A program made the translations under genes and the position numbers. This document shows, one piece after another, positions 7,666-17,010 of a stretch of 64,000 nt of DNA. The stretch spans positions 70,275 through 134,274 of the forward strand of contig CAKTFN010000006.1 in the NCBI GenBank assembly GCA_934561055.1, given 5' to 3'. This stretch comes from an uncultured Eubacteriales bacterium. GTDB taxonomy: Bacteria > Bacillota > Clostridia > Oscillospirales > Acutalibacteraceae. The number at the start of each line of letters is the position of its first letter. Position 1 is the stretch's first letter. The notes beneath the pieces are model-generated. The model was not told the DNA's origin and searched no databases. It saw nothing but the letters and a program-made list of their open reading frames with translations.

Positions 7666-9036
7666 TTATGACCTTTTGAGATACTTTTTAAGCATTGCCT
7701 CGTCAACACGGTCAAGCTCACTGTCCGGAAGCATTGAAAGAAGCTTCCAGCCGAGGTCAAGCGTCTGTTCAATCGTTCTGTTTTCATTTTCACCCTGATT
7801 GATGAAAACGCGTTCAAACTCTTTACCGAAGCTCATAAGAAGCTTGTCGTTCTGCGAAAGTTCGTCTTCACCAATAACCGAAGCAAGTGCCTTTGCGTCC
7901 TGAACTTTTGCGTAAGAGGCAAAAAGCTGGTTTGCAAGAGCCTGATGGTCTTCACGGGTATAGCCTGCACCGATGCCGTCCTTCATAAGACGTGAAAGCG
8001 ACGGAAGAACGTTGACGGGCGGATAAACGCCCTTTGTGTCAAGACCTCTGTCAAGAACAATCTGACCTTCGGTGATGTAACCGGTAAGGTCGGGAATCGG
8101 ATGGGTGATATCGTCGTTGGGCATTGTCAGAATCGGAATCTGAGTTACCGAACCCGGCGAATCCTTAATAATTCCGGCTCTTTCGTAAAGCGTTGCAAGG
8201 TCGGAATAAAGATAACCGGGATAACCTTTACGTCCGGGAATTTCACCCTTTGAGGAGCTGAATTCACGAAGTGCTTCACAGTACGACGTCATATCGGTAA
8301 GAATGACGAGGATATGCTTTCCGAGTTCATATGCGAGATATTCCGCAGCGGTGAGCGCACAGCGCGGAGTGATGATTCTTTCGATAATCGGGTCGTTTGA
8401 AAGATTGAGAAACATTACAACCCTGTCCATTACGTTCGCTTTTTCAAACGAGGAACGGAAGTACTGCGCAACGTCGTTCTTTACGCCCATTGCGGCAAAA
8501 ACAATCGCAAAATCGTCGTTATCCGCAATTGAAGCCTGGCGAACAATCTGAACTGCGAGTTCATTATGGCTCATACCGGAGCCGCTGAAAATCGGAAGTT
8601 TTTGTCCTCTGATGAGGGTTGTCAGGCAGTCGATTGAGGAAATTCCGGTTCTGATATAGTTCTTCGGATAAACACGGGAAACGGGGTTGATCGGTTTTCC
8701 GTTGATGTTGAGGCTTTTCTTCGGAAAAATTTCTCCGAGACCGTCAATCGGTCTTCCGAGGCCGTCAAAAACACGGCCGAGAATCTCCGGAGAAAGCTTC
8801 ATTTCCATCGGTTTTCCGGTGAGGACGGTCGTTGTGTTGACCATTGAAATTCCTCTTGTACCTTCAAAAACTTGGACTGCGGCTTTGTCGCCTTCAATCG
8901 CAACGATTCTTCCGGTGCGCTTTGTTTTATCTTCAAGTTCAATTTCAACAAGCTCTTCGTTCATGGGCTTTTTGACGCCTTCAAGGATAACAAGCGAGCC
9001 GTTGATTTCGCTGAGACCTTTATGCTCAATAATCAT
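7666..9036 (-). CDS. atpB: V-type ATP synthase/ATPase subunit B
   Basis: A 456-residue non-catalytic regulatory subunit of the V1/A1 head. The usual family length and motifs are present: FSGSGMSHNELAVQIVRQA in place of a true P-loop, the SYCEALREFSSSKGEIPGRKGYPGYLYSDLATLYERAG stretch (given as a region, about residues 248-286), and YTREDHQALANQLFA near the end. It starts after GGAGGGATAAC and lies 12 bases after atpA. Confidence 0.96.
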   Translation of the reverse strand: MIIEHKGLSEINGSLVILEGVKKPMNEELVEIELEDKTKRTGRIVAIEGDKAAVQVFEGTRGISMVNTTTVLTGKPMEMKLSPEILGRVFDGLGRPIDGLGEIFPKKSLNINGKPINPVSRVYPKNYIRTGISSIDCLTTLIRGQKLPIFSGSGMSHNELAVQIVRQASIADNDDFAIVFAAMGVKNDVAQYFRSSFEKANVMDRVVMFLNLSNDPIIERIITPRCALTAAEYLAYELGKHILVILTDMTSYCEALREFSSSKGEIPGRKGYPGYLYSDLATLYERAGIIKDSPGSVTQIPILTMPNDDITHPIPDLTGYITEGQIVLDRGLDTKGVYPPVNVLPSLSRLMKDGIGAGYTREDHQALANQLFASYAKVQDAKALASVIGEDELSQNDKLLMSFGKEFERVFINQGENENRTIEQTLDLGWKLLSMLPDSELDRVDEAMLKKYLKRS

Positions 9037-9048
9037 TGTTATCCCTCC

Positions 9049-10809
9049 TTATTTATTAAGATACGAAGCAAGTGTGTTGTCAATTTCCGTAATGTAATCG
9101 TCAAGCATTTCTATCTTGTCGTTCGGAACATCGTATTTCATTTTTACAAGTTTATCAAAAAGTCCGGTTGCGATAAGTTTTGACATCGGAACCTGAAGTG
9201 CAACGATTTGGCGACACTTGTGATAAAGATGCAAAATTGCGTGCATCATTTTAAGCTGTTTTTCAAGCGAAACGAAAGTATCGTCCTTGTGGAACGCATT
9301 CTGCTGAAGGAAGCCGACGCGGATTACACGCGCAATTTCAATCGTAAGCTTTTGGTCGTCCGGAAGAACGTCTGCACCGATGAGCTTGACGATTTCCATG
9401 AGCGAGCTTTCTTCGTAAAGAATCGAGCAAAGCTCTTCACGGTACTTGATAAAGTCGTGACCGACATTGTCGTGGTACCATTCTTCAAGTTCGGGAACAT
9501 ATTCGCTGTAACTGTCGTTCCAGTTGATTGCCGGGTAATGTCTTGCATAAGCAAGCGATTTGTCAAGAGCCCAGAAGCAACGTGTGAAACGCTTTGTGTT
9601 CTGAGTAACAGGCTCCGAAAAGTCGGAACCTTGCGGCGAAACAGCACCGATGATTGTTACCGAACCTTCGCCGCCGGAAAGAACCTTCATATAGCCGGCT
9701 CTTTCATAGAACTCCGAAAGTCTTGACGGAAGATACGCCGGGAAGCCTTCGTCGGCGGGCATTTCTTCAAGTCGGCCGGAAATTTCACGGAGTGCTTCCG
9801 CCCAACGTGAGGTTGAGTCGGCCATGATTGCGGTGTGGTATCCCATGTCACGGTAATACTCGGCAAGTGTGATGCCTGTGTAAATTGAAGCTTCACGGGC
9901 CGCAACGGGCATATTCGACGTGTTTGCGATGAGGACGGTTCTGTCCATAAGCGGACGTCCGCTCTTCGGGTCAACAAGTTCGGTGAACTCGGAAAGAGCC
10001 TGAGTCATTTCGTTTCCGCGCTCGCCGCAGCCGACATAAACAATGATATCTGCATCGCACCATTTTGCAAGCTGGTGCTGAGTCATTGTTTTTCCTGTTC
10101 CGAAACCGCCGGGGATTGCCGCCGCGCCGCCTTTTGCAACGGGGAAAAGGGTGTCGATAACACGCTGTCCGGTGACAAGCGGGCGTTCGGCCGGAAGTCT
10201 TTTTTGAACCGGTCTCGGAATTCTGATCGGCCATTTCTGGCAAAGAGTCAGCTCATGCTTTTCTCCGCTTTCATCCTCAAGAACGGCAATGACGTCATTC
10301 ACGCGATAAAGCCCGTCCTTTTTGACCGAAACAATTTTTCCCGAAAGGAGCGGCGAAAGCATAATTTTATGTTTGATTACGGGCGTTTCCTGCGTTTCGG
10401 CATATACCTGTCCGCCTGAAAGGCTGTCGCCCTCTTTGGCAGTGATGTGAACATCCCACTGCTTTTCCTCGTCAAGAACGGCGGTTGAAATTCCTTTTGA
10501 AATGAAACAGCCGCTTTCTTTTTCAAGAGCCGGAAGCGGGCGCTCGATTCCGTCAAAAATATTGGTAAGGATTCCGGGGCCGAGCGTTACGCACATCTGC
10601 GAACCGGTTGAATAAACCTTTTCGCCGGGGCAAAGGCCGTCGGTTTCTTCATAAACCTGAATTGTTGTTTTTCCGCTTTCGATCCCGATAACCTCGCCCG
10701 CAAGGCGTGCGTCGCCGACATAAACCGTTTCCATCATTGAAAGGTCGGTCTTGCCCTTGATTGTTACAACGGGACCGTTAATTCCGTATATAAGATTTTC
10801 TGTTGCCAT
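9049..10809 (-). CDS. atpA: V-type ATP synthase/ATPase catalytic subunit A
   Basis: A 586-residue catalytic subunit. It has the Walker A GGFGTGKT (about residues 230-237), the V-type-specific non-homologous insertion upstream (about 115-185), MADSTSRWAEALREISGR as the Walker B/arginine region, and GGEGSVTIIGAVSPQGSDFSEP typical of A-type and V-type A subunits. Length is normal. It has a strong GAGGTGAG ribosome site. With subunit B it forms the hexameric head that hydrolyses or makes ATP. Confidence 0.96.
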   Translation of the reverse strand: MATENLIYGINGPVVTIKGKTDLSMMETVYVGDARLAGEVIGIESGKTTIQVYEETDGLCPGEKVYSTGSQMCVTLGPGILTNIFDGIERPLPALEKESGCFISKGISTAVLDEEKQWDVHITAKEGDSLSGGQVYAETQETPVIKHKIMLSPLLSGKIVSVKKDGLYRVNDVIAVLEDESGEKHELTLCQKWPIRIPRPVQKRLPAERPLVTGQRVIDTLFPVAKGGAAAIPGGFGTGKTMTQHQLAKWCDADIIVYVGCGERGNEMTQALSEFTELVDPKSGRPLMDRTVLIANTSNMPVAAREASIYTGITLAEYYRDMGYHTAIMADSTSRWAEALREISGRLEEMPADEGFPAYLPSRLSEFYERAGYMKVLSGGEGSVTIIGAVSPQGSDFSEPVTQNTKRFTRCFWALDKSLAYARHYPAINWNDSYSEYVPELEEWYHDNVGHDFIKYREELCSILYEESSLMEIVKLIGADVLPDDQKLTIEIARVIRVGFLQQNAFHKDDTFVSLEKQLKMMHAILHLYHKCRQIVALQVPMSKLIATGLFDKLVKMKYDVPNDKIEMLDDYITEIDNTLASYLNK

Positions 10810-10831
10810 TATTTCTCACCTCGAAGGCCTG

Positions 10832-11425
10832 TCATTCAATTGAAAGAGAAGACTGAGTCAAAAACAGCTCTCTTTGAGCGGCGATTCTGCTTTCAAGCGA
10901 ATCAACGGCAAAAACCGTTTTTTCTCCGTTTGAAGCCGCTGCACCGCCGAGCTTGATTTTTTCGCTCTTTTCAAAAGCCTTAACGCCCTTTATGTCCGAA
11001 AGTTTTTCTTTGCAAAGCGGAAGGTCACTCTCTCTGACATAAATAACTGCGCCGTCACCGATCTCTTCAACGAGAGAAACAATGCTTTTTCTAAGAAAAG
11101 CCTCGTAATCGGCCGTCTTTGTAAACTGTGAAAGTCTTTCTCTGACCTTTTCAAAAACGGCGGCAGTGATTTCCTCTCTCTTTTTTGCAAGGTTCTTTTT
11201 GCTTTCGGCGTTGAGCGATGAAATTCTGCTTCCCTTTTGGGTTGTGATTCTCTGCGCCTCATAATCAAGACGGCTTTGAAGTTCCGCCTGCGCCTTGCTT
11301 TCAAGATCTTTGAGCTGCTCTTTTCTGAACTTTTCGGTCTGCTTTTCAATTTTTTTGCATTGAGCAAGAGCGTTCTTGTTGATGATTTCCGAAAAACGCT
11401 CGATCTTGTCGTTTTGGTTAAGCAT
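10832..11425 (-). CDS. atpE: V-type ATP synthase/ATPase subunit E (peripheral stalk)
   Basis: A 197-residue helical protein with a charged coiled coil in the first half (about 15-100) and the globular C-terminal fold of the E subunit (VYVRESDLPLCKEKL, then GGAAASNGEKTVFAVDSLESRI near the end). The ATG at 11425 has a GAGGGAATAT ribosome site and lies just after the F gene; the longer frame would overlap F and is not supported. E pairs with the G/H subunit to form the peripheral stalk. Confidence 0.9.
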   Translation of the reverse strand: MLNQNDKIERFSEIINKNALAQCKKIEKQTEKFRKEQLKDLESKAQAELQSRLDYEAQRITTQKGSRISSLNAESKKNLAKKREEITAAVFEKVRERLSQFTKTADYEAFLRKSIVSLVEEIGDGAVIYVRESDLPLCKEKLSDIKGVKAFEKSEKIKLGGAAASNGEKTVFAVDSLESRIAAQRELFLTQSSLSIE

Positions 11426-11441
11426 TATATTCCCTCGTTTC

Positions 11442-11747
11442 TCAGACCTGAATTCCGATTGCGTCACGGACATATGCAGTAATCGAATCCGTTCCCGCAT
11501 TCGGATTTTTCATGTCGGGTATTTCGGTGATGAGAAGTCCGGCGCGCTTTTTTTCTTCGAGAATCGTTGCCGGATACGCAATCGACAGCGACCTTGTTAC
11601 AAGAACAATTCCGACGGTTTCGTCCTCCCTCGCCTTTTGAAAAGCGGATTTCAGACTTTCTTCGGAAAGGGCAAGCGTGCCTTCGACGCCGGCAAGCCTG
11701 AAGCCTGTGAGCGTGTCTTCATCACTGCTCAAAAGAAACATTCTCAT
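11442..11747 (-). CDS. atpF: V-type ATP synthase/ATPase subunit F
   Basis: A 101-residue protein with the small Rossmann-like F-subunit fold: MFLLSSDEDTLTGFRLAGVEG at the start (region 2-22), VGIVLVTRSLSIAYPATI in the middle and PLIxEIPD-like LLITEIPDMKN. The ATG at 11747 has an AGGG site, and an extended frame has none. F belongs to the central rotor with D. The gene lies between K and E, which is not the usual place in most described operons. Confidence 0.9.
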   Translation of the reverse strand: MRMFLLSSDEDTLTGFRLAGVEGTLALSEESLKSAFQKAREDETVGIVLVTRSLSIAYPATILEEKKRAGLLITEIPDMKNPNAGTDSITAYVRDAIGIQV

Positions 11748-11807
11748 GATATTACCCTGCCTTTTTCTTTTTTGAGCCAAAGCCGCAAAAAGCGGCATTT
11801 CAAATCA

Positions 11808-12293
11808 TCAAACCTTGTTAAGAATAAGGATTGAAATAACAACACCGTAAAGGGCGATTGATTCACCGAGGGCAACGAAGATAAGGCTCTTACCGAATGA
11901 CTTCGGGTCTTCGCTCGTTGCGGCGATTGCGGCCGGTGCGCCTGCTGCAACGGCAATACCGCCGCCGATGCCGGCAAGACCTGTTACAAGACCTGCGGCA
12001 AGAAGGCCGAGACCGTTAGCCTGGGTCTTGGTTTCAGTTGCTTCTGCGGTTGCTGCAGTGTCCGAAGTGCTCGGTGCCGCGGCGACGTCGGTTGCCGGTG
12101 CACCGGTTTCAGCCGAAGCGCAAAACGCAAAAACGCTGACCATAACAATAAGAACAAGGAAGGTTGCAAGGTTAACTCTCATAGCTTTTTTTACCGACTT
12201 TCCTTCCATTCTCTTTTTGAAAGTGAAGAAAGCCGAAAGGGTAAGGCCTACTGCGGGAACGATGATTGCAAGTGCATAAAGAAAACCGGTCAT
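11808..12293 (-). CDS. atpK: V-type ATP synthase/ATPase proteolipid subunit K
   Basis: A 161-residue ring subunit. It has an N-terminal hydrophobic hairpin (about residues 2-27 and 42-62), an Ala/Thr-rich linker (about 63-92), and then the classical c-type hairpin. The latter has the glycine-rich helix GLVTGLAGIGGGIAVAAGAP and the ion-binding glutamate in VALGESIALYGVV (about Glu143). Only the second hairpin carries the ion-binding carboxylate. The coupling ion (H+ or Na+) cannot be decided: Ser follows the Glu, but no obvious glutamine ligand is seen in the glycine-rich helix. The ribosome site is GGAGGAAAT. Confidence 0.92.
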   Translation of the reverse strand: MTGFLYALAIIVPAVGLTLSAFFTFKKRMEGKSVKKAMRVNLATFLVLIVMVSVFAFCASAETGAPATDVAAAPSTSDTAATAEATETKTQANGLGLLAAGLVTGLAGIGGGIAVAAGAPAAIAATSEDPKSFGKSLIFVALGESIALYGVVISILILNKV

Positions 12294-12351
12294 TTTAATT
12301 TCCTCCGATATTAAAAAATTTTTTATTTGGATTTATAAGTTTAAAATTGGT

Positions 12352-14268
12352 TTACTGTTTGATTTTTGCGGCTTCAAAGGGTCTTCCTTCGCCCTCATAG
12401 AAGCGGCTGAACATTTCATAAAACTCAAGTCTGAGTCCCTGAATACCCGTAAGAAGGCCTTCAAGGGCAATGACAACGATGTTTCCGAGAACAACAACAA
12501 TCATTCCTTTGACTGTTGACGTGTCGCCGGCAAGAGTGAAGACAACCATCATCATGCTTGCGTGAACGATTACGAACGCGCCGACACGAAGGAAGGAAAC
12601 CGTGTTGCTGAAATAAGAAAGAATGTACTCGATGCATTCAAAAAGATTTTGAAGAACGAAGTCGCCGATGCTGTCCGGCTTTTTGAACTTTCCTTCGTCA
12701 AGAACAGGTGCAAGAAGTTCTTTGCAGAAAAGAATCACAACTCCGACAAGGAGCATCACGGTGCTGATTTTCGTCGGGAAGATTCCTTTGCCCGCCATGA
12801 AGGAATAGGCAAGGTTTGCACCGCCGATATAAACCACAAGGCCGGCAAGACCGTTTTCGGAGAAGAGCGCCGTTCCGACTTTCTTCTTCTTGATGTTTGT
12901 GATTATACTGATGAGGATCGCAACGATAACGAGTGCAACACCGATTCCGATTGCAAAAAGGAGAACCGTGTTGATCGAATCCATAACCGAAAGCGGTTTC
13001 GACGCAAGTCCCATTGCGTGATACACCGGATCAAGAAGTTCTTCAAAACCGAAGACTGAACCGAAGATGAATCCGAAGAACATTGACGAAACGCCGCACG
13101 GAACAAGAATTTTTCCAAGCTCAATCTTTTTGAGCTTCCATGCAAGCAGACCGCCGAGGGCAAGAACAAAGCCCTGGCCGACGTCGCCGAACATGATTCC
13201 GAAAAGAAGCGTATACGTTGCGGCGACGAACGCCGTAATGTCAATATCTCCGTATGACGGAAGGCCGTACATTTTTACGAAGTATGTATACGGACGGGAG
13301 AAAAGGAAGTTATTGAGACGAACCGGCGGAGAAGAATTCTTTTCCGGATCCTCAATTTCCGTAACGAATTCCGGATATTTTTCAAGTCTCTTTTTGAACT
13401 TCTTTTCGGCGGAAGCTGGAATCCAGCCGACGAAGAAACAGCTTTTTTCGTGGTGCACCGCATATTTTCTCAGTTCAAAAACAGCGTTGAGTTCTTTAAG
13501 TTTGAGATAAAGCGATTTGATTTTTTCGCCCTCTGTTTCCCAAATGGACTTGATTTTTTCATTTAGCTCTTCCTGCTGAACCTTGATGAGTTCAATGTTT
13601 TCGTTGAGGCTCTTGATTATGTCGTCCGTGGTTCCGACCGCCGATGGAATGTGAAGCCGTTCAAAATGAAGCGAAGCGAAGATTCCGTCAATTTCGTCCT
13701 CCCTTTCCTTCGGTGCGAAATATGCGCCCCAATAACCCGCATCGTTTGAAGAACAGGGGCAGAAAAGGATGTACGGATTTTCCGCATAGCCTTTCGTAAG
13801 CTTCAGATAGCCGTCCTTCGGAAGGAAGCCGAACCTCGGACAGATGAACTTGCAGTCAAAAATTTCGTCAAGTCCAACGTTAAGCCCGGTGAAGTGAGAA
13901 TATTTTTCAATTCCGTCAATGCATGCGTCGTACTGTTCCGAAAGATTTTTAAGTTCTTCTCCGAGAGTGTTGAGCGTTTCTCCGACGGAGCTTATGTACT
14001 CCTTTGCACGGTCGTCAACAACGGTTCCTTTAATTTTCTTTGCGTCGTCAAGACTGACCCCGAGCGAAGAGGCAAGCTCTTTGATGTTTGCGAAAAGCTG
14101 GGAATACGGGTTTTCTTCACTCAGCGGAGCATAGCCCATCGACTGAGAGATGAAGTTTCCGGCGTATTCCGGATGAAAGTTTCCGTCTGCGCAACAGGCG
14201 GTGATAAGTTTGTTGAGCTGTGAGGCGGGACCGTTTATCCTCACGAACTTCATTTTTTCAATTGCCAA
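12352..14268 (-). CDS. atpI: V-type ATP synthase/ATPase subunit I
   Basis: A 638-residue protein. The N-terminal cytoplasmic half has coiled-coil segments (about 90-125 and 220-260). The C-terminal membrane half holds the 'a'-subunit-type half-channels, with PYTYFVKMYGLPSYGDIDITAF, FGIMFGDVGQGFVLALGGL and SFLRVGAFVIVHASMMM. The start is taken as TTG at 14268, giving the family-like MAIEKMKFVRI and a GGGGG site nine bases upstream. Other choices are TTG at 14277 and ATG at 14253. This subunit provides the ion path against the K ring. Confidence 0.94.
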   Translation of the reverse strand: MAIEKMKFVRINGPASQLNKLITACCADGNFHPEYAGNFISQSMGYAPLSEENPYSQLFANIKELASSLGVSLDDAKKIKGTVVDDRAKEYISSVGETLNTLGEELKNLSEQYDACIDGIEKYSHFTGLNVGLDEIFDCKFICPRFGFLPKDGYLKLTKGYAENPYILFCPCSSNDAGYWGAYFAPKEREDEIDGIFASLHFERLHIPSAVGTTDDIIKSLNENIELIKVQQEELNEKIKSIWETEGEKIKSLYLKLKELNAVFELRKYAVHHEKSCFFVGWIPASAEKKFKKRLEKYPEFVTEIEDPEKNSSPPVRLNNFLFSRPYTYFVKMYGLPSYGDIDITAFVAATYTLLFGIMFGDVGQGFVLALGGLLAWKLKKIELGKILVPCGVSSMFFGFIFGSVFGFEELLDPVYHAMGLASKPLSVMDSINTVLLFAIGIGVALVIVAILISIITNIKKKKVGTALFSENGLAGLVVYIGGANLAYSFMAGKGIFPTKISTVMLLVGVVILFCKELLAPVLDEGKFKKPDSIGDFVLQNLFECIEYILSYFSNTVSFLRVGAFVIVHASMMMVVFTLAGDTSTVKGMIVVVLGNIVVIALEGLLTGIQGLRLEFYEMFSRFYEGEGRPFEAAKIKQ

Positions 14269-14282
14269 TGAATTCAACCCCC

Positions 14283-15320
14283 TTAGTCATCAATACCGAT
14301 GAGGTTTTTTCTGATTTCCTGCGCCGGAACGCCATATTTGCAACCTTCGATTATTCTCACAAGATCGGTTGTCTCGTCCTGAGAAAGAAGAAGGAAGCAC
14401 AGCATAACGGCCGGCGGATAAGAAGAAAATCTGATTTCTTTTTTACAGTAGCTGTGAAGAAAAACTTCAAGTCCTTTTTCAAAATCCGAGTCTTTTTTTG
14501 AAACGTCTTTATACGGCGTTTTTGAAAGAATTTCAAAAAACTCTTCTTCGGTTTTGCATTTTGAAAGTTTTTTTCTGACGCTTTTGGAAAGAAGGCTCAC
14601 CGCATTTTCCGAAGCAATCGAGGAAGAAAGCCTTTCAATTGCCTGAGGATAATAGCGAAGCGCGCGCCAGAGACTGCTGAGCCTTCGGCAGTCAAGGCTT
14701 CTTGCCGCAACGTCCTTAATTGCCTCCTGCGCCTTTTTCGATCCGCATTTTTTCACGAGCTTTTCAAACGCATTTTCAAAATAATCGTAAAACGCAATTT
14801 CAAAGCTCAGATAGCTTTTGTTCGGATCAAGAAGAAGACGGCGATAAAGCTTTCCGTATTCGGTTTTTTCAAGGCACGAAGCAATCTCTTCAAAAGAATT
14901 CGCCTTGCCCAAAGCGAAAAGGTCAATGCTCAGATGTTTGTCAACGAACGGGTGAACCTGAAGAAGATATGACTCGGTCTTTTTTGAAAACATCAGAAGC
15001 GTGCAGCGCAAAATCTGCTCAACCTCGGTTTTAATTATGAAATATTTATAAAACTCATCGCCTATCGCAAGTTCATAACGGCAAAGCGCACCGAACTTTG
15101 AAAAGCGAGATTTTTGAACAAGGTCTTCAAGCGTTTTCGGCGGAAAATCGCTGAGTTTGGAATCGAAAAGCTCTTTTGAGTATTCTGTGTTGCTTTTGAG
15201 ATATGACGCAATCTCGTTTGAGTTTTTGCAAGAAAGAAGCGCATCATACTGCTCCTTTGAAAGCCGCTTTCCGTAAAACGCCCTTGAAAGAGCAAGGACG
15301 GCATTGGAAGCTTTTGACAC
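14283..15320 (-). CDS. atpC: V-type ATP synthase/ATPase subunit C
   Basis: A 345-residue mostly helical protein of the V-ATPase C/d family, the socket between the rotor shaft and the K ring. Family cues are the N-terminal ASNAVLALSRAFYGKRLSKE and repeated YRLLLDPNKSYLSFEIAFYDYFE-like helices. GTG at 15320 is preferred because GGGAGGTGAG stands four bases before it; the ATG six codons earlier would contain that site. Divergent sequence but unambiguous operon position between G/H and I. Confidence 0.85.
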   Translation of the reverse strand: MSKASNAVLALSRAFYGKRLSKEQYDALLSCKNSNEIASYLKSNTEYSKELFDSKLSDFPPKTLEDLVQKSRFSKFGALCRYELAIGDEFYKYFIIKTEVEQILRCTLLMFSKKTESYLLQVHPFVDKHLSIDLFALGKANSFEEIASCLEKTEYGKLYRRLLLDPNKSYLSFEIAFYDYFENAFEKLVKKCGSKKAQEAIKDVAARSLDCRRLSSLWRALRYYPQAIERLSSSIASENAVSLLSKSVRKKLSKCKTEEEFFEILSKTPYKDVSKKDSDFEKGLEVFLHSYCKKEIRFSSYPPAVMLCFLLLSQDETTDLVRIIEGCKYGVPAQEIRKNLIGIDD

Positions 15321-15352
15321 AAAACTCACCTCCCGCATTAATTATTGAATTT

Positions 15353-15664
15353 TCAGCCGCCGATGATGTTTTGAACCGCTTCGCTGACCCAGCGTTCGCA
15401 GTTTTCTTTGTATACGGCGGAAAGCTCTTCTGCGGCGGCGTTTTCTTTTTCGGCAATCGCCTTTTCGGCTCTTTCAAGCTCCGCAAGGGAATCCTTTTTC
15501 ATTTTTTCGGACTGCAAAAGGAATTCGCGGTCGTTTTCTTCCCGAAGTTTCTGCTTTTTTTCATCAAGTTCTTTGACAGCGGCGACACGAGAAGCGGCGG
15601 CGTTTTCAACGCTTTTTCTTGCGGTCTTGTCAACCTCGATAAGCTTTTTGATAAGATCGTCCAT
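15353..15664 (-). CDS. V-type ATP synthase/ATPase subunit G/H-like (peripheral stalk)
   Basis: A 103-residue, highly charged continuous coiled coil (Glu/Lys/Ala rich) typical of the small stalk subunit called G, H or NtpF. It is first in the operon, just after the promoter at 15693-15720. ATG at 15664 follows GGAGG at a seven-base distance; the GTG one codon upstream is less well placed. Sequence alone gives only 'coiled coil'; the identity rests on position and length. Confidence 0.82.
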   Translation of the reverse strand: MDDLIKKLIEVDKTARKSVENAAASRVAAVKELDEKKQKLREENDREFLLQSEKMKKDSLAELERAEKAIAEKENAAAEELSAVYKENCERWVSEAVQNIIGG

Positions 15665-15692
15665 CACTACGCCTCCTTTTATATGATTTATT

Positions 15693-15720
15693 ATTATAGC
15701 ACCAAAAAATTTTTTATCAA
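15693..15720 (-). promoter_or_regulatory. sigma-A promoter of the V-ATPase operon
   Basis: Minus strand TTGATA (15720-15715), 16-base spacer containing an A5T6 tract, and perfect TATAAT (15698-15693), about 30 bases before the first start codon. No other strong promoter was noticed within the operon. Confidence 0.8.
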
Positions 15721-15815
15721 GCGTTTAATTCAAAATATCGGCTTCAAATTCTACAAATATTTTATCTTACGGAAATAATATTCATTGCACCTTGCCCATA
15801 GATTTCGTCTTTTGC

Positions 15816-15844
15816 TTGAAAGATGCCGAAAATTGTGATATCAT
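15816..15844 (+). promoter_or_regulatory. sigma-A promoter for the FkbM methyltransferase gene
   Basis: TTGAAA (15816-15821), 17-base spacer, TATCAT (15839-15844), about 70 bases before the ATG at 15913. Confidence 0.6.
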
Positions 15845-15912
15845 CATTTTTGCCGCAGTTATGCGACACTCCGAAACAATCGGTAGAACAAATCACAAAA
15901 AAGGTGAAAACA

Positions 15913-16965
15913 ATGCTTGAACATATAAAAGAAAAAGAGCTTTGGCAAGTACTCAAAGAAGAAAAGCTGCCGATTCTTCTTTACGGAATGGGAAACGGTG
16001 CGGACATGATTATCGAAGAGCTTGAAAAAATCGGCGTTTCGTTCTCAGACACTTTTGCAAGCGACGGTTTCGTCAGAGGTCAGCTTTTCCACGGCAAAAC
16101 CGTTCTCACTCTTTCTCAAGCGGAAGAAAAATACGGCGAATTTGTGATTCTCATGACCTTTGCCGTTCACGATGAAAAGACGCTTTTGTTCGTCAAAGAA
16201 CTTTCAAAGAAGCATCGGCTTTACTCCCCCACCGTTCCGATTGCCGGAAAAGGACTTTTTAATCTTCAATATATTATTGAAAACGAGAAGCGGTTCGACA
16301 AGGCCTTTGAGATTCTTGCGGACGAAAAATCAAAGAGAACTTTTCTTGACGTTTTGACCTTCAAAATCAGCGGAAAAACCGAATATCTCTTTGGCTGTGA
16401 AAGCGACAAAAGCGAGGTCTATGAAAAAATTCTGAAACTTTCAAAAAACGAAACTATCGCCGACCTCGGCGCATACGACGGAGACACAATCAGAGAATTT
16501 CTCTCCTTCACCGAAAACCGATACAGGCATATTTTTGCTTTTGAACCGGATGAAAAAAATTTCAAAAAGCTCATGGCAAAAACCGAAGGTTTCAAAAATC
16601 TTTCTCTTTTCAACCTCGGTGCGTGGGACAAAAAGGAAACACTCCTTTTTGAAAAGAAAGCCGGACGGAATTCGCACAAAAGCACAACCGGCGTTCCGGT
16701 AAATTTTGACAGCGTTGACAACGTCGTCAATCTTCCGCTCAGCTTCATAAAAATGGATATCGAAGGGGCGGAACTTAAAGCCCTTGACGGAGCAAAAGAT
16801 TCAATCAAAAAATTCAAACCGAAACTTTACGTTTGCGCCTACCACAGGAATGAAGACTTTTTCACTCTTCCGGAAAAGATTCTTTCAATTCGGCCGGATT
16901 ACAAAATATATCTTCGTCACCACCCGTATGTTCCGGCGTGGGAAACAAATTTCTACTGTATATAA
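15913..16965 (+). CDS. FkbM-family SAM-dependent methyltransferase
   Basis: A 350-residue protein. Residues about 15-100 form an N-terminal nucleotide-binding-like domain (LLYGMGNGADMIIEEL, then ILMTFAVHD). The C-terminal half is an FkbM methyltransferase with the SAM motif IADLGAYDGDTIREF (about 183-197), the acidic FAFEPD end of strand 2, and SFIKMDIEGAELKALDGA. The family methylates hydroxyls on sugars or secondary metabolites; the substrate here cannot be read from sequence. The ATG at 15913 has an AAAGGTG site. The gene is isolated on the plus strand, bounded by its own promoter and a bidirectional terminator. Confidence 0.88.
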   Translation: MLEHIKEKELWQVLKEEKLPILLYGMGNGADMIIEELEKIGVSFSDTFASDGFVRGQLFHGKTVLTLSQAEEKYGEFVILMTFAVHDEKTLLFVKELSKKHRLYSPTVPIAGKGLFNLQYIIENEKRFDKAFEILADEKSKRTFLDVLTFKISGKTEYLFGCESDKSEVYEKILKLSKNETIADLGAYDGDTIREFLSFTENRYRHIFAFEPDEKNFKKLMAKTEGFKNLSLFNLGAWDKKETLLFEKKAGRNSHKSTTGVPVNFDSVDNVVNLPLSFIKMDIEGAELKALDGAKDSIKKFKPKLYVCAYHRNEDFFTLPEKILSIRPDYKIYLRHHPYVPAWETNFYCI

Positions 16966-16972
16966 TGAAAAA

Positions 16973-17002
16973 GCCGCCGTAATCATTTCCGATTGCGGCG
17001 GT
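16973..17002. terminator. bidirectional terminator
   Basis: A 12-base stem (GCCGCCGTAATC against GATTGCGGCGGT) over a six-base loop, with T-rich flanks on both sides. It serves the FkbM gene on the plus strand and the foldase gene on the minus strand. Confidence 0.8.
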
Positions 17003-17010
17003 CTTTAATA

